Below the pieces are notes generated by a model. It was not told the DNA's origin and searched no databases. It saw only the letters and a program-made list of their open reading frames with translations. From the NCBI GenBank assembly GCA_039815685.1, contig JBCBYV010000017.1, positions 38,150 through 102,149 of the forward strand: 64,000 bases of DNA. Reading direction: 5' to 3'. Source of the DNA: Thermohalobaculum sp039815685. GTDB taxonomy: Bacteria > Pseudomonadota > Alphaproteobacteria > Rhodobacterales > Rhodobacteraceae. Below, piece by piece: positions 34,694 to 44,272 of the stretch. Both the position numbers and the translations under genes were made by a program. How positions within the stretch are numbered: the stretch's first letter is position 1; each line of letters begins with the position of its first letter.

Positions 34694-34984
34694 TCAGCGC
34701 CAGAAGGCGAAGGGGATCACCGTGTGCGCCATGCGGCTGGCCTCGGCCGTGAGGCTGCCGCGCGCGACCTGGTAGCTCGAGTGATAGGCGTCCCGCCCGA
34801 AGCCGAGCGCGCGGGCGATGCGCCCGACCAGCGCCACGACGAGGCAGATCGGGACGATCAGCCAGTACATCGTGCGATATTCTCGATCCTTCAGCCGCTT
34901 GAGGCGGGCAGGGTCGATCCGGTCAGCGAGCTTCCGGGGCTCGGCCGTCGGCGTTTGCACGCCGGTCATCGCCTGGTCGAACAT
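34694..34984 (-). CDS. pufQ: PufQ, bacteriochlorophyll biosynthesis-associated protein
   Basis: PufQ (96 residues) is a small membrane protein required for normal bacteriochlorophyll synthesis, perhaps carrying a pigment intermediate. One membrane helix (YWLIVPICLVVALVGRIARAL, about 41-61) sits between a basic N-terminal part and the conserved ARGSLTAEASRMAHTVIPFAFWR tail. It lies 69 bp after bchZ and 212 bp before pufB. The 212-bp gap contains small hairpins (for example 34531-34550), consistent with mRNA processing sites. Confidence 0.92.
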   Translation of the reverse strand: MFDQAMTGVQTPTAEPRKLADRIDPARLKRLKDREYRTMYWLIVPICLVVALVGRIARALGFGRDAYHSSYQVARGSLTAEASRMAHTVIPFAFWR

Positions 34985-35053
34985 CGCTTCACTCCTTGTC
35001 TGGCCTCTTGCGGGCCGCTCTCTCCGGGGGCGGCACCCCCGGCTCCCAGGTCG

Positions 35054-36505
35054 TCAGGCAGGCAGGAGGCCGCGCTTCACGGCCTCCTCCAGATGTTTCA
35101 GAGCAACCGCACCCGCGCCCTCTGCGCGCGCTTCGGCCTCCGCCGCATCGCGCAGCCGCTTGGCCGCGGAAATCCGGGTCAGGACAGGCACGCTCTCGAG
35201 CCGCGCCTCGAGCGCGCGCTCGGCCTCCGCCTCCCAGGGCACCTGACGCACAAGGCGGGTCGGTGCCGCATCCACCGCATCGAGGTCGGTGCCGAGCGGC
35301 AGGATGTGGAAGAGCGCATCGAAGAGCGCGTTGCAGATCTCCTGGACGAGATACGTGGCCCCTGCGTAGCCCATGAAGGGCGTCCCCGTGGCCCGCCGGA
35401 TGATGGCACCCGGGAAGCTCGCAGGCACGAACTGACAGCGCGCCTTCGCCTCCGCCGCATACATCCGCTCGTTATAGGAGCCGAAGAGGATCAGCGGCGG
35501 CGTCTCGTGGATCGCAGCCCGGATCGTCTCGTTGTCCGTCTTCGCCCCGGCGGTGCGGGAGTAGGCGAACTTGCAAGGCAGCCCCAGATCCGCCTCGAGG
35601 AAATGCCGCACGCCGCGGGCATAGGTCTCGCCCGCCACAATCCCGAAACTTGCCGTCGCATAGAAGTCCTGCGTGACCGAGCGCCAGAGATCCCAGAGCG
35701 GCTTGATCGTCGTGTGCTTCTCTCGCTCGATGAAGGGCTCGGCGTCGAGACCCGTCATTTCCGCAAGCTTCCTCAGGAACTTGGTTGTCGAGGTAAGCCC
35801 GATGGGCGCCTGCAGATAAGGCTTGTCCAGCGCCTCGCAGAGAAGCCGGCCGAACTCGCGATACATGCAGATGTTCACATCCGCATCGACCAGCCGGCCG
35901 ACATCCGCCAGGTGGCTTCCCATCGGGAAGACCATGTTCACCTCGCAGCCGAGACCCTCCACCAAACGGCGGATCTCATGAAGGTCCGAGGCCAGGTTGA
36001 AGGTGCCGTAGATCGGCCCGATGATGTTGACGCGCGGCTTCGCATCCTCCGCCCGCTTGCGCGGCTTTGGCGCCTTGCCCGCCTTCTTGCCGAACTCGGT
36101 CCAGAGCCAGGCCAACGCCCGGTCGGCGGACTGCCACTGATCCTCGTCGATCGTGCGCGGCAGGAAGCGCTTGATGCCGGTCCCCTCGGGCGTGACGCCG
36201 CCGCCGATCATCTCGGCGATCGAGCCCGTGACCACGACCGACGGCTCGTCCTTCCTCAGCGTCTCCCAGGCCCGCTTCATCGAGCCCTCGGTGCCGTCCT
36301 TCGAGAGCTCGTCCTCCGCCAGCCCCGTCACGACGATGGGCAGCTCATGCGGCGGCAGGGCGTCGGTGTAATGGAGGACGCTGGTGACCGGCAGGTTCTC
36401 GCACCCCACAGGCCCGTCGATGATCACCTGCAGCCCCTTCACCGCCGTGAAGACGTAAACGGCGCCCCAGTATCCCCCTGCCCGGTCATGATCGAGGATC
36501 AGCAT
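35054..36505 (-). CDS. bchZ: Chlorophyllide a reductase subunit Z
   Basis: BchZ (483 residues) pairs with BchY in the catalytic part of chlorophyllide a oxidoreductase, reducing ring B. Start MLILDHDRAGGYWGAVYVF follows GGAGGAGATGTC; an earlier in-frame ATG adds a Pro-rich stretch without similarity. The cluster region VIIDGPVGCENLPVTSV and the segments IGPIYGTFNLASDLHEIRRL and CMYREFGRLLCEAL are conserved. It is 108 bp downstream of bchY. Confidence 0.97.
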   Translation of the reverse strand: MLILDHDRAGGYWGAVYVFTAVKGLQVIIDGPVGCENLPVTSVLHYTDALPPHELPIVVTGLAEDELSKDGTEGSMKRAWETLRKDEPSVVVTGSIAEMIGGGVTPEGTGIKRFLPRTIDEDQWQSADRALAWLWTEFGKKAGKAPKPRKRAEDAKPRVNIIGPIYGTFNLASDLHEIRRLVEGLGCEVNMVFPMGSHLADVGRLVDADVNICMYREFGRLLCEALDKPYLQAPIGLTSTTKFLRKLAEMTGLDAEPFIEREKHTTIKPLWDLWRSVTQDFYATASFGIVAGETYARGVRHFLEADLGLPCKFAYSRTAGAKTDNETIRAAIHETPPLILFGSYNERMYAAEAKARCQFVPASFPGAIIRRATGTPFMGYAGATYLVQEICNALFDALFHILPLGTDLDAVDAAPTRLVRQVPWEAEAERALEARLESVPVLTRISAAKRLRDAAEAEARAEGAGAVALKHLEEAVKRGLLPA

Positions 36506-36613
36506 GACATCTCCTCCAGCCAGCGGCCGTCGCAGGTCATCGGCACCGAACGGGTGGGTGGGGGGGGGAGGTGGCGGACCGGCGACGGCCGCCACCGGCA
36601 AGGCGCGCGCCGG

Positions 36614-38218
36614 TCATGTCCCGATCTCCTCTTCCCGCCCTTGGCGCTCGCGCATGCGCTCGAGCTGGCGCGCGAACTTCTTGCGGAAATCGGGCCGGTC
36701 CTTCGGGGTCTCTTCCCAGACGCCGGCGCTGTGCTCGTGGCCCACGCCCTCGAAGAAGGCGCGCATCGCATCCATCCGGGTCTTGCCCGCGATCGCCGCG
36801 GCCACGACCTCGCCCAGCGACCCGGCTCCCGCGGGCCCCATCAGCGGTCGGGCGGAGATGAGGTTCGTGAAGTAAAGCGCTGGCACCGCGCGCTCTTTCG
36901 CCGCCTGCACCACCGGCGTCGTGCCGATGCAAAGATCGGGCTCGAAGCACTCCATCGCGGCAAGGTCGGTCTCGAGGGCCGCGCGGAACTCCACATGCAC
37001 ACCCTTGGCCTCGAGCCATTCCCGATCCGCCGCCGACCATTCCGTGCGCGGACAGGCCGTGCCGACATAGCGGACATCGGCCCCGCATTCGACGAGGAGG
37101 CGGGCGACCAGGAGCTCCGAGCCCTCGTAGCCCGACATCGTGATCCGGCCCGAAATGGGCGCCTTCGCCAGCGCCGCTTTCGTGGCCTGCGCAAAGGCGT
37201 TCCGCGAGTCATCGATCCGCGCCTGCTTCACGCCGCAGGCCTCACCGATGGCCGCGAGCCAGGCATCCGTTCCTTCAGCCCCCACCGGTGCCGAGCCGAT
37301 GATCGGCCGGCCGGCCTTGCGGAACTCCCGAATGCTCGCCGTGTAGAAGGGGTGGATCGCCGCCACCGCCGCGCCATCGAGCGCGGTATAGAGCTCCCGC
37401 CACTCCCGCGTCGGCACGACCGGCCCGGGCGCGAGGCCCATGGGTGCCAGCATCCGCCCGATGATCACCGGGTCGGCCGGGAACATCTCACCCAGAAGCG
37501 TGACCGTCGGCTCCGCACTCCGCGCAGACGGCGCCTGAACAGGTCCCGCCTCCACCTCACCCCGCGCATAGGCGAGCATCGCGCCCGCGAGCACGTCCTT
37601 CGCCTCCGCATGGGTCGGCACGCCGAAGCCCGGCACGTCGATCCCGACCACCCGCACGCCGTTCACTTCCTTCGGCAGAAGCTGCAGCGGCACGCCCGAG
37701 GCCGTGGGCACGCAGAGGTTCGTGACCACGATCGTGTCGTACCGCTCGGGGTCGGCCATCTGGACCACCGCCTCTCGGATATCCTCGTAGAGCTTGCCGG
37801 TGACCAGCGTCTCCGAGCTGAAGGGCACATAGCCGACCGACCGCTTCGCGCCATAGAAGTGCGAGGTGAAGGTCAGCCCGTAAACGCAGCAGGCAGAACC
37901 GGAAAGAACGGTTGCCGTCCGCTTCATCCGGAGCCCGACGCGGAGCGAGCCGAAGGCCGGGCACATGCTCTGCGGCTTGTCATGCGGGCCGGTGGGATAG
38001 TCCTCGGCGAACTGGCGCAGGATTTCGCCCTTGCCGGCCTTCTCGGCCGATGCAGCCATCTCGCCCGGCGCGTGGCAACCGCCCGCTGCCCCGGCAGCAC
38101 CCTCCGCTCCCGGCGCCTCGACCGGCCCCATCTCGCGCTGGGGGCTGAGCGGCGCGTCGCCCGCGGCATCGTAGACCGCCTCGTTATCGCTGCTCCGCCG
38201 GGGGATATGCTCGTCCAT
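36614..38218 (-). CDS. bchY: Chlorophyllide a reductase subunit Y
   Basis: BchY (534 residues), partner of BchZ. Cluster cysteines lie in SMCPAFGSLRVG and SGSACCVYGLTF. Other landmarks: VTNLCVPTASGVPLQLLP and RITMSGYEGSELLVARLL. The N-terminus carries about 50 Ala/Gly/Glu-rich residues before the conserved core. The ATG at 38218 has TGAGGGCGGGG upstream, 10 bp after the bchX stop. Confidence 0.97.
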   Translation of the reverse strand: MDEHIPRRSSDNEAVYDAAGDAPLSPQREMGPVEAPGAEGAAGAAGGCHAPGEMAASAEKAGKGEILRQFAEDYPTGPHDKPQSMCPAFGSLRVGLRMKRTATVLSGSACCVYGLTFTSHFYGAKRSVGYVPFSSETLVTGKLYEDIREAVVQMADPERYDTIVVTNLCVPTASGVPLQLLPKEVNGVRVVGIDVPGFGVPTHAEAKDVLAGAMLAYARGEVEAGPVQAPSARSAEPTVTLLGEMFPADPVIIGRMLAPMGLAPGPVVPTREWRELYTALDGAAVAAIHPFYTASIREFRKAGRPIIGSAPVGAEGTDAWLAAIGEACGVKQARIDDSRNAFAQATKAALAKAPISGRITMSGYEGSELLVARLLVECGADVRYVGTACPRTEWSAADREWLEAKGVHVEFRAALETDLAAMECFEPDLCIGTTPVVQAAKERAVPALYFTNLISARPLMGPAGAGSLGEVVAAAIAGKTRMDAMRAFFEGVGHEHSAGVWEETPKDRPDFRKKFARQLERMRERQGREEEIGT

Positions 38219-38228
38219 CGCCCCGCCC

Positions 38229-39272
38229 TCACGCGTCGTCGTAGACGACTTCGAGGGAGGGCTTCGGCGCATAGTTCGCCCCGCACATATCCTCGAGCGA
38301 CGCGGGCTGGAGCGTGAAATCCGCGCCCGTGTCCTTGGCCTTGAAGAGGCCGAGCAGCCCTTCATGGGTGAGCGGCGTCGCATGCACCGGCGGCGCCTTC
38401 GCCGCGTTCATACCAAGCTCTTCGAAGAGCGGCGCCCACTCCCCGCCAGGCTTGCCGACAATCTCGTAGTTGGCGGATTTCCGACGGATATCCTCATGCG
38501 CCGGGATCGCGGCGAGCACCGGGATTCCCACCGCCTCGGCAAAGGCCTGCGCCTCGCCCGTCCCGTCATCCTTGTTGATCACGAGGCCCGCGACGCCGAC
38601 ATTGCCGCCCAACTTGCGGAAATAGTCGACCGCCGAGCAGACATTGTTCGCGACATAAAGGGATTGCAGGTCGTTCGAGCCGACCACGATCACCTTCTGG
38701 CACATGTCACGCGCGATCGGCAGGCCGAAGCCGCCGCAGACCACGTCGCCCAGAAAGTCGAGGAGGACATAGTCGAAGTCCCAGTCATGAAAGCCCAGCT
38801 TCTCCAGCGTCTCGAAGCCGTGGATGATGCCGCGCCCGCCACAGCCGCGCCCGACCTCCGGCCCGCCGAGCTCCATCGCGAAGACCCCGTCGCGCTTGAA
38901 GCAGACATCCGAGACCTGCACCTCCTCGCCCGCGGCCTTCTTCGCGGTGGAGGTCTCGATGATCGTGGGACAGGCGCGTCCCTCGAAAAGGAGCGAGGTC
39001 GTATCCGATTTCGGGTCACAGCCGATCAGCAGCACGCGCTTGCCCTGCTGCGCCATCATGTAGCTGAGGTTCGACAGGGTGAAAGACTTGCCGATCCCAC
39101 CTTTGCCATAGATCGCAATGATCTGCGTCTCTTTCTTCACCTCGCCAGTGACCGGCGCATCGGGCTCCTCGGCCGCCTCCTCGCGGAGCGCCGCCGTCAT
39201 CGCGTCGAAGGATCGGGTCTCCACGGCATCGGAGAGATCCGGCGGCGCGCCGGCGTCGTCGAGTGCGGTCAT
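38229..39272 (-). CDS. bchX: Chlorophyllide a reductase iron protein subunit X
   Basis: BchX (347 residues), NifH-like ATPase donating electrons to BchYZ. The P-loop is YGKGGIGKSFTLSN (about 55-68). [4Fe-4S] ligand cysteines are in GPEVGRGCGGRG and FLGDVVCGGFGLP. It has about 45 variable N-terminal residues and the usual C-terminal LEDMCGANYAPKPSLEVVYD. It overlaps the bchC stop by 4 bp (ATGA). Confidence 0.98.
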   Translation of the reverse strand: MTALDDAGAPPDLSDAVETRSFDAMTAALREEAAEEPDAPVTGEVKKETQIIAIYGKGGIGKSFTLSNLSYMMAQQGKRVLLIGCDPKSDTTSLLFEGRACPTIIETSTAKKAAGEEVQVSDVCFKRDGVFAMELGGPEVGRGCGGRGIIHGFETLEKLGFHDWDFDYVLLDFLGDVVCGGFGLPIARDMCQKVIVVGSNDLQSLYVANNVCSAVDYFRKLGGNVGVAGLVINKDDGTGEAQAFAEAVGIPVLAAIPAHEDIRRKSANYEIVGKPGGEWAPLFEELGMNAAKAPPVHATPLTHEGLLGLFKAKDTGADFTLQPASLEDMCGANYAPKPSLEVVYDDA

Positions 39273-40201
39273 GGGGTGGTCCTCCAGTCGAGCGTCATCT
39301 TGAGGCAGGCGGGGTCGGCGAAGGCGGTCTCGTAAGCGGTCGCCGCCTGTTCCGCGCGGAGCTGATGCGTCAGCAGCCCGTCGAGCGAGAGCGCGCCCTT
39401 CGCGACCATCTCGGTCACGGCGGTCATGTCCGCGGGGGTGAACTCGGCCGCGATGCGCAGCCGCGCCTCTGCGATGAAGGCGGGCGGGAAGGCGAAGCTG
39501 AGCGGACGCTCGTAGAAGCCGGCGAGAACGATCTCCCCGCCCTTCTGAAGCTGCGCCACCGCCCGATCGATCGTGCCGTCAGCGCCTGATGCGTCGAGCA
39601 CCCGGGCATAGCGGCCATCATCGTCCCCGGGCTCGCAAACCGCGTAACCGAGCGCGCCGGCCCGCCGCTCCGCCGCGGTCTCGTGCACGACCGGCGCTCC
39701 GCCCATGGCAACCGTCAGCCGCGCGATCAGTCGCCCAAGCACACCATGCCCGATGATAAGGCCCGGCAACGCCGGCTCGCCGCGATCATGGAGCGCGTGA
39801 TGGGCGGTGGCGGCGAGGGCCACCAGCACCCCCTGCGCCCCGAGCGCGCGGTCGAGCCGCACCGCCCGCGCGGCCGGCAGCACCATGCGCCGGGCCGATC
39901 CGCCAAAGAGCCCGCGGACATCGCCGTAGCAGCGCGCGCCAGGGGCGAAGACCGTCTCGCCCGTCTCGATGCCGCCGCCGCCCTGCACGACGCGGCCGAC
40001 GCTCTCGTAACCAGGGACAAGCGGGTAGCCCATGCCCGGGAACGTAGGCATGCGCCCTTCATAGAGCAGCTTCTCGGTGCCCGTGGAAATGCCAGAGAAC
40101 AGGGTCTCGACGACGATGTCGCCCTCCCCCGCTTCTTCGAGCGCGAGGGTGCGAAGGGCTAGCTTGCCGGGTTTCTCCAACACGACCGCTTGCGCTTCCA
40201 T
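39269..40201 (-). CDS. bchC: 2-desacetyl-2-hydroxyethyl bacteriochlorophyllide a dehydrogenase
   Basis: BchC (310 residues), a medium-chain dehydrogenase-like enzyme, oxidises the C3 hydroxyethyl group to acetyl, completing bacteriochlorophyllide a. FSGISTGTEKLLYEGRMP and YPLVPGYESVGRVV are family hallmarks, and LIIGHGVLGRLIARL is the nucleotide-binding turn. The ATG at 40201 has GGGAGGTG upstream. A tandem PpsR operator pair lies 57-100 bp upstream, so this is the start of the bchCXYZ-puf transcript, with read-through from crtEF possible. Confidence 0.96.
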   Translation of the reverse strand: MEAQAVVLEKPGKLALRTLALEEAGEGDIVVETLFSGISTGTEKLLYEGRMPTFPGMGYPLVPGYESVGRVVQGGGGIETGETVFAPGARCYGDVRGLFGGSARRMVLPAARAVRLDRALGAQGVLVALAATAHHALHDRGEPALPGLIIGHGVLGRLIARLTVAMGGAPVVHETAAERRAGALGYAVCEPGDDDGRYARVLDASGADGTIDRAVAQLQKGGEIVLAGFYERPLSFAFPPAFIAEARLRIAAEFTPADMTAVTEMVAKGALSLDGLLTHQLRAEQAATAYETAFADPACLKMTLDWRTTP

Positions 40202-40257
40202 TCGAACACCTCCCAGGACAGCCGGTTGCCCGGCCTTGTTGTGTTCACTCTCGTCAG

Positions 40258-40301
40258 TGTCAGTTTGACTTCACGCTAGTATGCGTCAAGTCAGACTGAC
40301 A
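40258..40301. promoter_or_regulatory. Tandem PpsR/CrtJ operators upstream of bchC
   Basis: Two TGTcN10gACA-like sites: 40258-40275 (TGTCAGTTTGACTTCACG) and 40284-40301 (CGTCAAGTCAGACTGACA), separated by exactly 8 bp. This matches the arrangement known for cooperative CrtJ binding at Rhodobacter bchC. Each site has one half-site perfect and one with a mismatch. Confidence 0.8.
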
Positions 40302-40354
40302 CTCAATGGCCTGAGACTATCGATGCGCAACCATTTCGTGTGGAAAACCGGCGC

Positions 40355-41578
40355 TCAGACGCGGCCGGTGATGAGCCCCGTGAGCATCGGCCGCGCCGTG
40401 CGGTGTCGGCGGAGATCGCGGAAGCCCGCAGCCCGTGCGAGGGCCATCAGTTCCTCGGGCCGGCGCGCACGGCCCGAGCCCATCGCCATGAGATAAAACG
40501 AGAAATAGGCGCCTACCCGCCCCGCACCCGAAAGCCCTGCCATCGGCTCGGCGAGGATCAGAGTGCCGCCCGGCGGCAGCGCGGCACGCGTTCGGCCGAG
40601 GATCGCGAGGGCGAAGGCGTCGTCATGATCGTAGAGGACGCGCACCAAACTGACAGCATCCGCGCCTTCGGGCAGCGGATCGGCGAAAAAGTCCCCGCCA
40701 CGCGCCACCGCCCGCGCCGACAACCCGGCCGTTGCAAAGCGCGCCCGCGCGCGATCAGCCACCGCCGGCAGGTCGAAGAGGCGCAGCTCGAGCGCCGGGG
40801 CGCGGGCGGCCGCGGCCATCAGAAACGCGCCCTCCCCACCCCCGATATCGAGGAGCCGACGATAGCGGCCGAGCGGCAATCGGTCGAGCACATCCTCCGC
40901 GATGAAGGCCTGGCTCGCCGCCATCAGCTCGGAATAGGCGCCGACCGACCCGGGCGGCAGCCGGTGCGAGAGCCCAGCCTGCCCGCCGGGATCCCGCGCA
41001 TAGGCCCAGAAGCGCCCGATCTCGGGATCCGTCTCGCCCCGGAGCAGCGCCTCGGGCTCGGCGAGGTCGCGATAAAGCATGTCGTGATGCCGGATCATCG
41101 CCACCACGCCGGGATTGGCCAGAAGGGCCGCGCCCGACATCCCAAGCCGCCAGCGCGCCTCGCCCTCTGGCCCCGCCGCCGCGGGCTCGATCAACCCAAG
41201 CGCCGCCGCTCCCTCGAGGAGCCGCGCCAAGGGCTCGGGGCTGAGATCCGCATCACGCGCCAATGCCTCCGTGCTCGCCGGCCCCGCCTCGAGCGCACGC
41301 AGCAGCCCGAGCCGCACGATCGCCAGCAGCACCTGGCTGTAGACGAAGCCTGCCGTGAGATCGAACAGCGCCCGGGCCTCGCGGTTCGCCACGGGCCGCA
41401 GCAACGGGTTGCGCGCGCAATGGCGCTGAAAGGCTGCACTCCGCACAACCCGGTTTCGCCAGGCGGCGTAACGGTCGGATAGCCTTGCCAGAAATCCGCC
41501 CGGTCGCGCGGGCATGGGTGGCACGACGCCGAGCGGCTGCCCATCGGGCATCGCGCCGCTCCGGCCGCCATCGGCCAT
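40355..41578 (-). CDS. crtF: Demethylspheroidene O-methyltransferase
   Basis: CrtF (407 residues) methylates the 1-hydroxyl of acyclic carotenoids with S-adenosylmethionine. The SAM-binding glycine motif is LLDIGGGEGAFLMAAAA (about 245); N-terminal winged-helix/dimerisation region LGLLRALEAGPAS and C-terminal LAEPMAGLSGAGRVGAYFSFYLMAM are typical of this family. The ATG at 41578 lies 1 bp after the crtE stop (TGAC-ATG). A 153-bp gap with PpsR sites separates it from bchC. Confidence 0.95.
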   Translation of the reverse strand: MADGGRSGAMPDGQPLGVVPPMPARPGGFLARLSDRYAAWRNRVVRSAAFQRHCARNPLLRPVANREARALFDLTAGFVYSQVLLAIVRLGLLRALEAGPASTEALARDADLSPEPLARLLEGAAALGLIEPAAAGPEGEARWRLGMSGAALLANPGVVAMIRHHDMLYRDLAEPEALLRGETDPEIGRFWAYARDPGGQAGLSHRLPPGSVGAYSELMAASQAFIAEDVLDRLPLGRYRRLLDIGGGEGAFLMAAAARAPALELRLFDLPAVADRARARFATAGLSARAVARGGDFFADPLPEGADAVSLVRVLYDHDDAFALAILGRTRAALPPGGTLILAEPMAGLSGAGRVGAYFSFYLMAMGSGRARRPEELMALARAAGFRDLRRHRTARPMLTGLITGRV

Positions 41579-41579
41579 G

Positions 41580-42461
41580 TCAGCCCGCCTCGCTCGCCAG
41601 CTGTGCTGCAAGCTGCGGCGGGACGAGCCGCTTGGCCTCGGATCTGACCAGCGCCTCCAGGAGCGGGCGGCCCGGGCAATCCGGAATGCAGGCGACCGCC
41701 GCCGTCACGAGCTGATCGAGCCGTGCCTTCGCACCCTTAAGCCCCAGCGCACCGACCGCGTTCGGCCGCTCATGCGCCTCGTCCTGACCGACGGGCTTGC
41801 CGAGCGCCGCAGCATCCCCGATCGCGTCGCGCAGATCGTCCGCCACCTGATAGGCCTCGCCCAACCGGTCGCCGAGCGGTGTCCAGCGCGCGGCAGGCTT
41901 GCCCGCCGCCGTCGCCCCCGCCGCACAGGCCGCGACGAAGAGCGCACCGGTCTTCGCACGTTGATAGGCGGAGAGGTCGATATGATCCTCGCTCTCCCAG
42001 GCTTGCCCCGCGCAGATCCCGCCCGGCATGCCGGTCGCCCGGCCCAGGATCGTGACCAGCCGGCCCAGCATCTGCCCGTCGCGCCCCGCCTCCCGCGCCA
42101 GCGTCTCGAAGGCGAGCACGATCAGCGCATCGCCGGCCAGCACCGCCAAGGGCTCGCCATAGACCGCGTGGACCGAGGGCTTGCCCCGTCGCGTCTCAGC
42201 ATCATCGAAGCAGGGCAGGTCGTCATGCACGAGGCTCGCGCAATGCATGAGCTCGATCGCCGCCGCCGCCGCATCCGCCGCCGCTGGCTCCGGCTCCCCG
42301 CAGGCCCGCGCCACGGCAAGGCAAAGCCGCGCCCTTACCCGCGCGCCACCGGGGAAGACCGCATGGCGCAAAGCCTCGGCAAGAAACGGCGGCGCCCCCG
42401 GAGCCTCGGCATGTGCGAGCGCCCGGTCCAGCGCTGCCTCGATGCGCGATCCCTCGTCCAT
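41580..42461 (-). CDS. crtE: Geranylgeranyl diphosphate synthase
   Basis: CrtE (293 residues) makes geranylgeranyl diphosphate for carotenoids and the bacteriochlorophyll tail. The first Asp-rich motif HDDLPCFDDAETRRGKP is near residue 82 and the second is YQVADDLRDAIGD. The ATG at 42461 has GGGAGGACGCC upstream. It opens the crtEF-bchCXYZ-puf superoperon and is divergent from crtD across 210 bp containing PpsR sites. Confidence 0.96.
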   Translation of the reverse strand: MDEGSRIEAALDRALAHAEAPGAPPFLAEALRHAVFPGGARVRARLCLAVARACGEPEPAAADAAAAAIELMHCASLVHDDLPCFDDAETRRGKPSVHAVYGEPLAVLAGDALIVLAFETLAREAGRDGQMLGRLVTILGRATGMPGGICAGQAWESEDHIDLSAYQRAKTGALFVAACAAGATAAGKPAARWTPLGDRLGEAYQVADDLRDAIGDAAALGKPVGQDEAHERPNAVGALGLKGAKARLDQLVTAAVACIPDCPGRPLLEALVRSEAKRLVPPQLAAQLASEAG

Positions 42462-42537
42462 GGCGTCCTCCCGAAGCGGTTCATCGGCCTGCCATCCGTT
42501 GCGTGTTGGAACGTCACGCCAGGTTGTCGCCGATTGT

Positions 42538-42581
42538 TGTCAACTTTCTCTTACACTAGCATGTGTCGCTCAGGAAGCAAC
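42538..42581. promoter_or_regulatory. PpsR/CrtJ operator pair between crtE and crtD
   Basis: 42538-42555 reads TGTCAACTTTCTCTTACA (TGT-N12-ACA). Exactly 8 bp on, 42564-42581 begins TGTC and ends CAAC, a half-perfect second site. The spacing equals that at bchC. It lies 77 bp from the crtE start and 91 bp from crtD, so both directions could be controlled. Confidence 0.75.
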
Positions 42582-42671
42582 GCGCATGGTCACGTGCTGT
42601 CGGAGCAACCGGCACTGGCGACCCACGGGCTACCCACGGGCGACCAAGGCGCGGAGAGCGGAGGAGCCCCC

Positions 42672-44258
42672 ATGAAGCCACGCCATGTCGCGGTCATCGG
42701 GGCAGGTTTCGGTGGCCTCGCCGCGGCGCTCCGCCTCGCGGTCGCGGGCTGCCGGGTCACCGTGCTCGAACGCAGCGCCAAGGTGGGCGGAAAGGCACGC
42801 ACGCTCCCCGTCGCTGGCCGCGCGGTCGAGGCCGGACCCACCGTCTTCACCATGCGCCCCGTTTTCGAGGAACTGTTCGCGACCGCCGGCGCGGACCTCG
42901 ACGCGGAAGTGGCGCTCACGCCCGCCCGCGTCCTCGCCCGCCACGCCTGGCCTGATGGCAGCCGCTTCGACCTCTTCTCCGATCTCGAGGAAACCGTCGC
43001 CGCGGTCGAGGCCTTCGCCGGCAGAGCCGAGGCCGACCACTACCGCCGCTTCGCCGCCGCGACGGCTGAGAGCTGGGAGCTCTTCCGCCCAAGCTTCGTC
43101 GAAGCGACGCGCCCAACGCCGCTCGACGTGCTCCGCCGCATCGGCCTCTCGGGCATCCCCGCCCTCCTCCGCGCCCGCCCCTCGGCCACGCTCTGGCGGG
43201 TGCTCACGGACCAGCTCAGGGACCCGCGCCTCCGCCAGCTCTTCGCGCGGTATGCGACCTATTGCGGCTCCTCGCCGTTCCAGGCGCCCGCCACGCTCAT
43301 GCTCATCGCGCATGTCGAGCGTCTCGGCGTCTGGACGGTCTCGGGTGGCATGTCCGCCCTCGCCGCCACCATCGCCCGGCTGGCCGAGCGCGCGGGCGCC
43401 GAGATCCGTGCGAACGCAGCCGTCGCGCGCATCGAAGTGACAGGCGGCAGGACAACCGGCGTGATTTTGGCCGATGGCGACCGCCTCGCAGCCGATGCCG
43501 TGGTCTTCAACGGCGACGCCGCAGCCCTGCCCGCCGGGCTCCTGGGCGACGAGACCCGTCGGGCAACGCGGCCCGTGCCGCCCGCCCGCCGCTCCTACTC
43601 CGCCCTCGTCTGGAGTGCCGTGGCCGAGCCCAGGGGCTTCCCCCTCAGCCACCACACCGTCTTCTTCGGCCCGGACTACGCGGCCGAGTTCGCCGCCATG
43701 GCCGCGGGCAAGCTCCCGCCCGACCCCACCACCTATATCTGCGCCATGGATCGCGACGCCGCCGACGGCCCCGCGCCAAGCGGGCCCGAGCGCCTGCATG
43801 TCCAGGTGAACGCCCCCGCCACCGGAGACGCGATCGGAGGCGCAACCGGCGACACCGCAGCCCCCACCGACCAGGAGATCGAGACATGCCGCCAGCAGAC
43901 CGAAGCCCTGATGGCACGCGCGGGTCTCACCCTCTCCCTCACGCCGGAGACCACGCGGCTGACCCGGCCCCAGGACTTCGCGACCCTCTTTCCGGCGACG
44001 GGCGGCGCGCTCTACGGGGAGGCGACGCACGGCCCCTTCGCGAGCTTCAGGCGGGCGGCGAACGCAACGGCGATCCCGGGCCTCGCATTGGCGGGGGGCA
44101 GCGCCCATCCCGGGGCGGGCGCACCGATGGCGGTCCTCTCGGGCCGCCTTGCGGCCGAGGCGGTGATGGCGCACCTCGCTTCGACGCACCCGTCCCGCCC
44201 GGTGGCTATCTCTGGTGGTATCTCGACGCGCTCTCGGACGACGGACAGCACGGCCTGA
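42672..44258 (+). CDS. crtD: Hydroxyneurosporene / methoxyneurosporene desaturase
   Basis: CrtD (528 residues) introduces the 3,4 double bond into hydroxylated acyclic carotenoids. The FAD motif GAGFGGLAAALRLA is at about residue 10; EAGPTVFTMRPVFEEL, RYATYCGSSPFQAPATLMLIAHVE and the C-terminal GGSAHPGAGAPMAVLSGRLAAEAV are family landmarks. Start has GGAGGAGCCCCC upstream. The CrtD similarity ends near residue 498; the remaining ~30 residues (ASTHPSRPVAISGG...) come from reading the crtC coding region in another frame, which implies a frame irregularity at 44166-44171. Confidence 0.94.
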   Translation: MKPRHVAVIGAGFGGLAAALRLAVAGCRVTVLERSAKVGGKARTLPVAGRAVEAGPTVFTMRPVFEELFATAGADLDAEVALTPARVLARHAWPDGSRFDLFSDLEETVAAVEAFAGRAEADHYRRFAAATAESWELFRPSFVEATRPTPLDVLRRIGLSGIPALLRARPSATLWRVLTDQLRDPRLRQLFARYATYCGSSPFQAPATLMLIAHVERLGVWTVSGGMSALAATIARLAERAGAEIRANAAVARIEVTGGRTTGVILADGDRLAADAVVFNGDAAALPAGLLGDETRRATRPVPPARRSYSALVWSAVAEPRGFPLSHHTVFFGPDYAAEFAAMAAGKLPPDPTTYICAMDRDAADGPAPSGPERLHVQVNAPATGDAIGGATGDTAAPTDQEIETCRQQTEALMARAGLTLSLTPETTRLTRPQDFATLFPATGGALYGEATHGPFASFRRAANATAIPGLALAGGSAHPGAGAPMAVLSGRLAAEAVMAHLASTHPSRPVAISGGISTRSRTTDSTA

Positions 44259-44272
44259 CGGTCATCGCCTTC

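Noticed and set aside
34556..38317. 1253-residue plus-strand open frame opposite pufQ, bchZ and bchY
   Set aside because: Runs across three well-supported minus-strand genes with Arg/His/Leu-rich composition; GC-driven artefact.
41514..42671. Upstream in-frame extension of crtD (almost 390 codons)
   Set aside because: It lies over crtE on the other strand and across the promoter region; CrtD similarity begins at the ATG 42672 behind a strong ribosome site.
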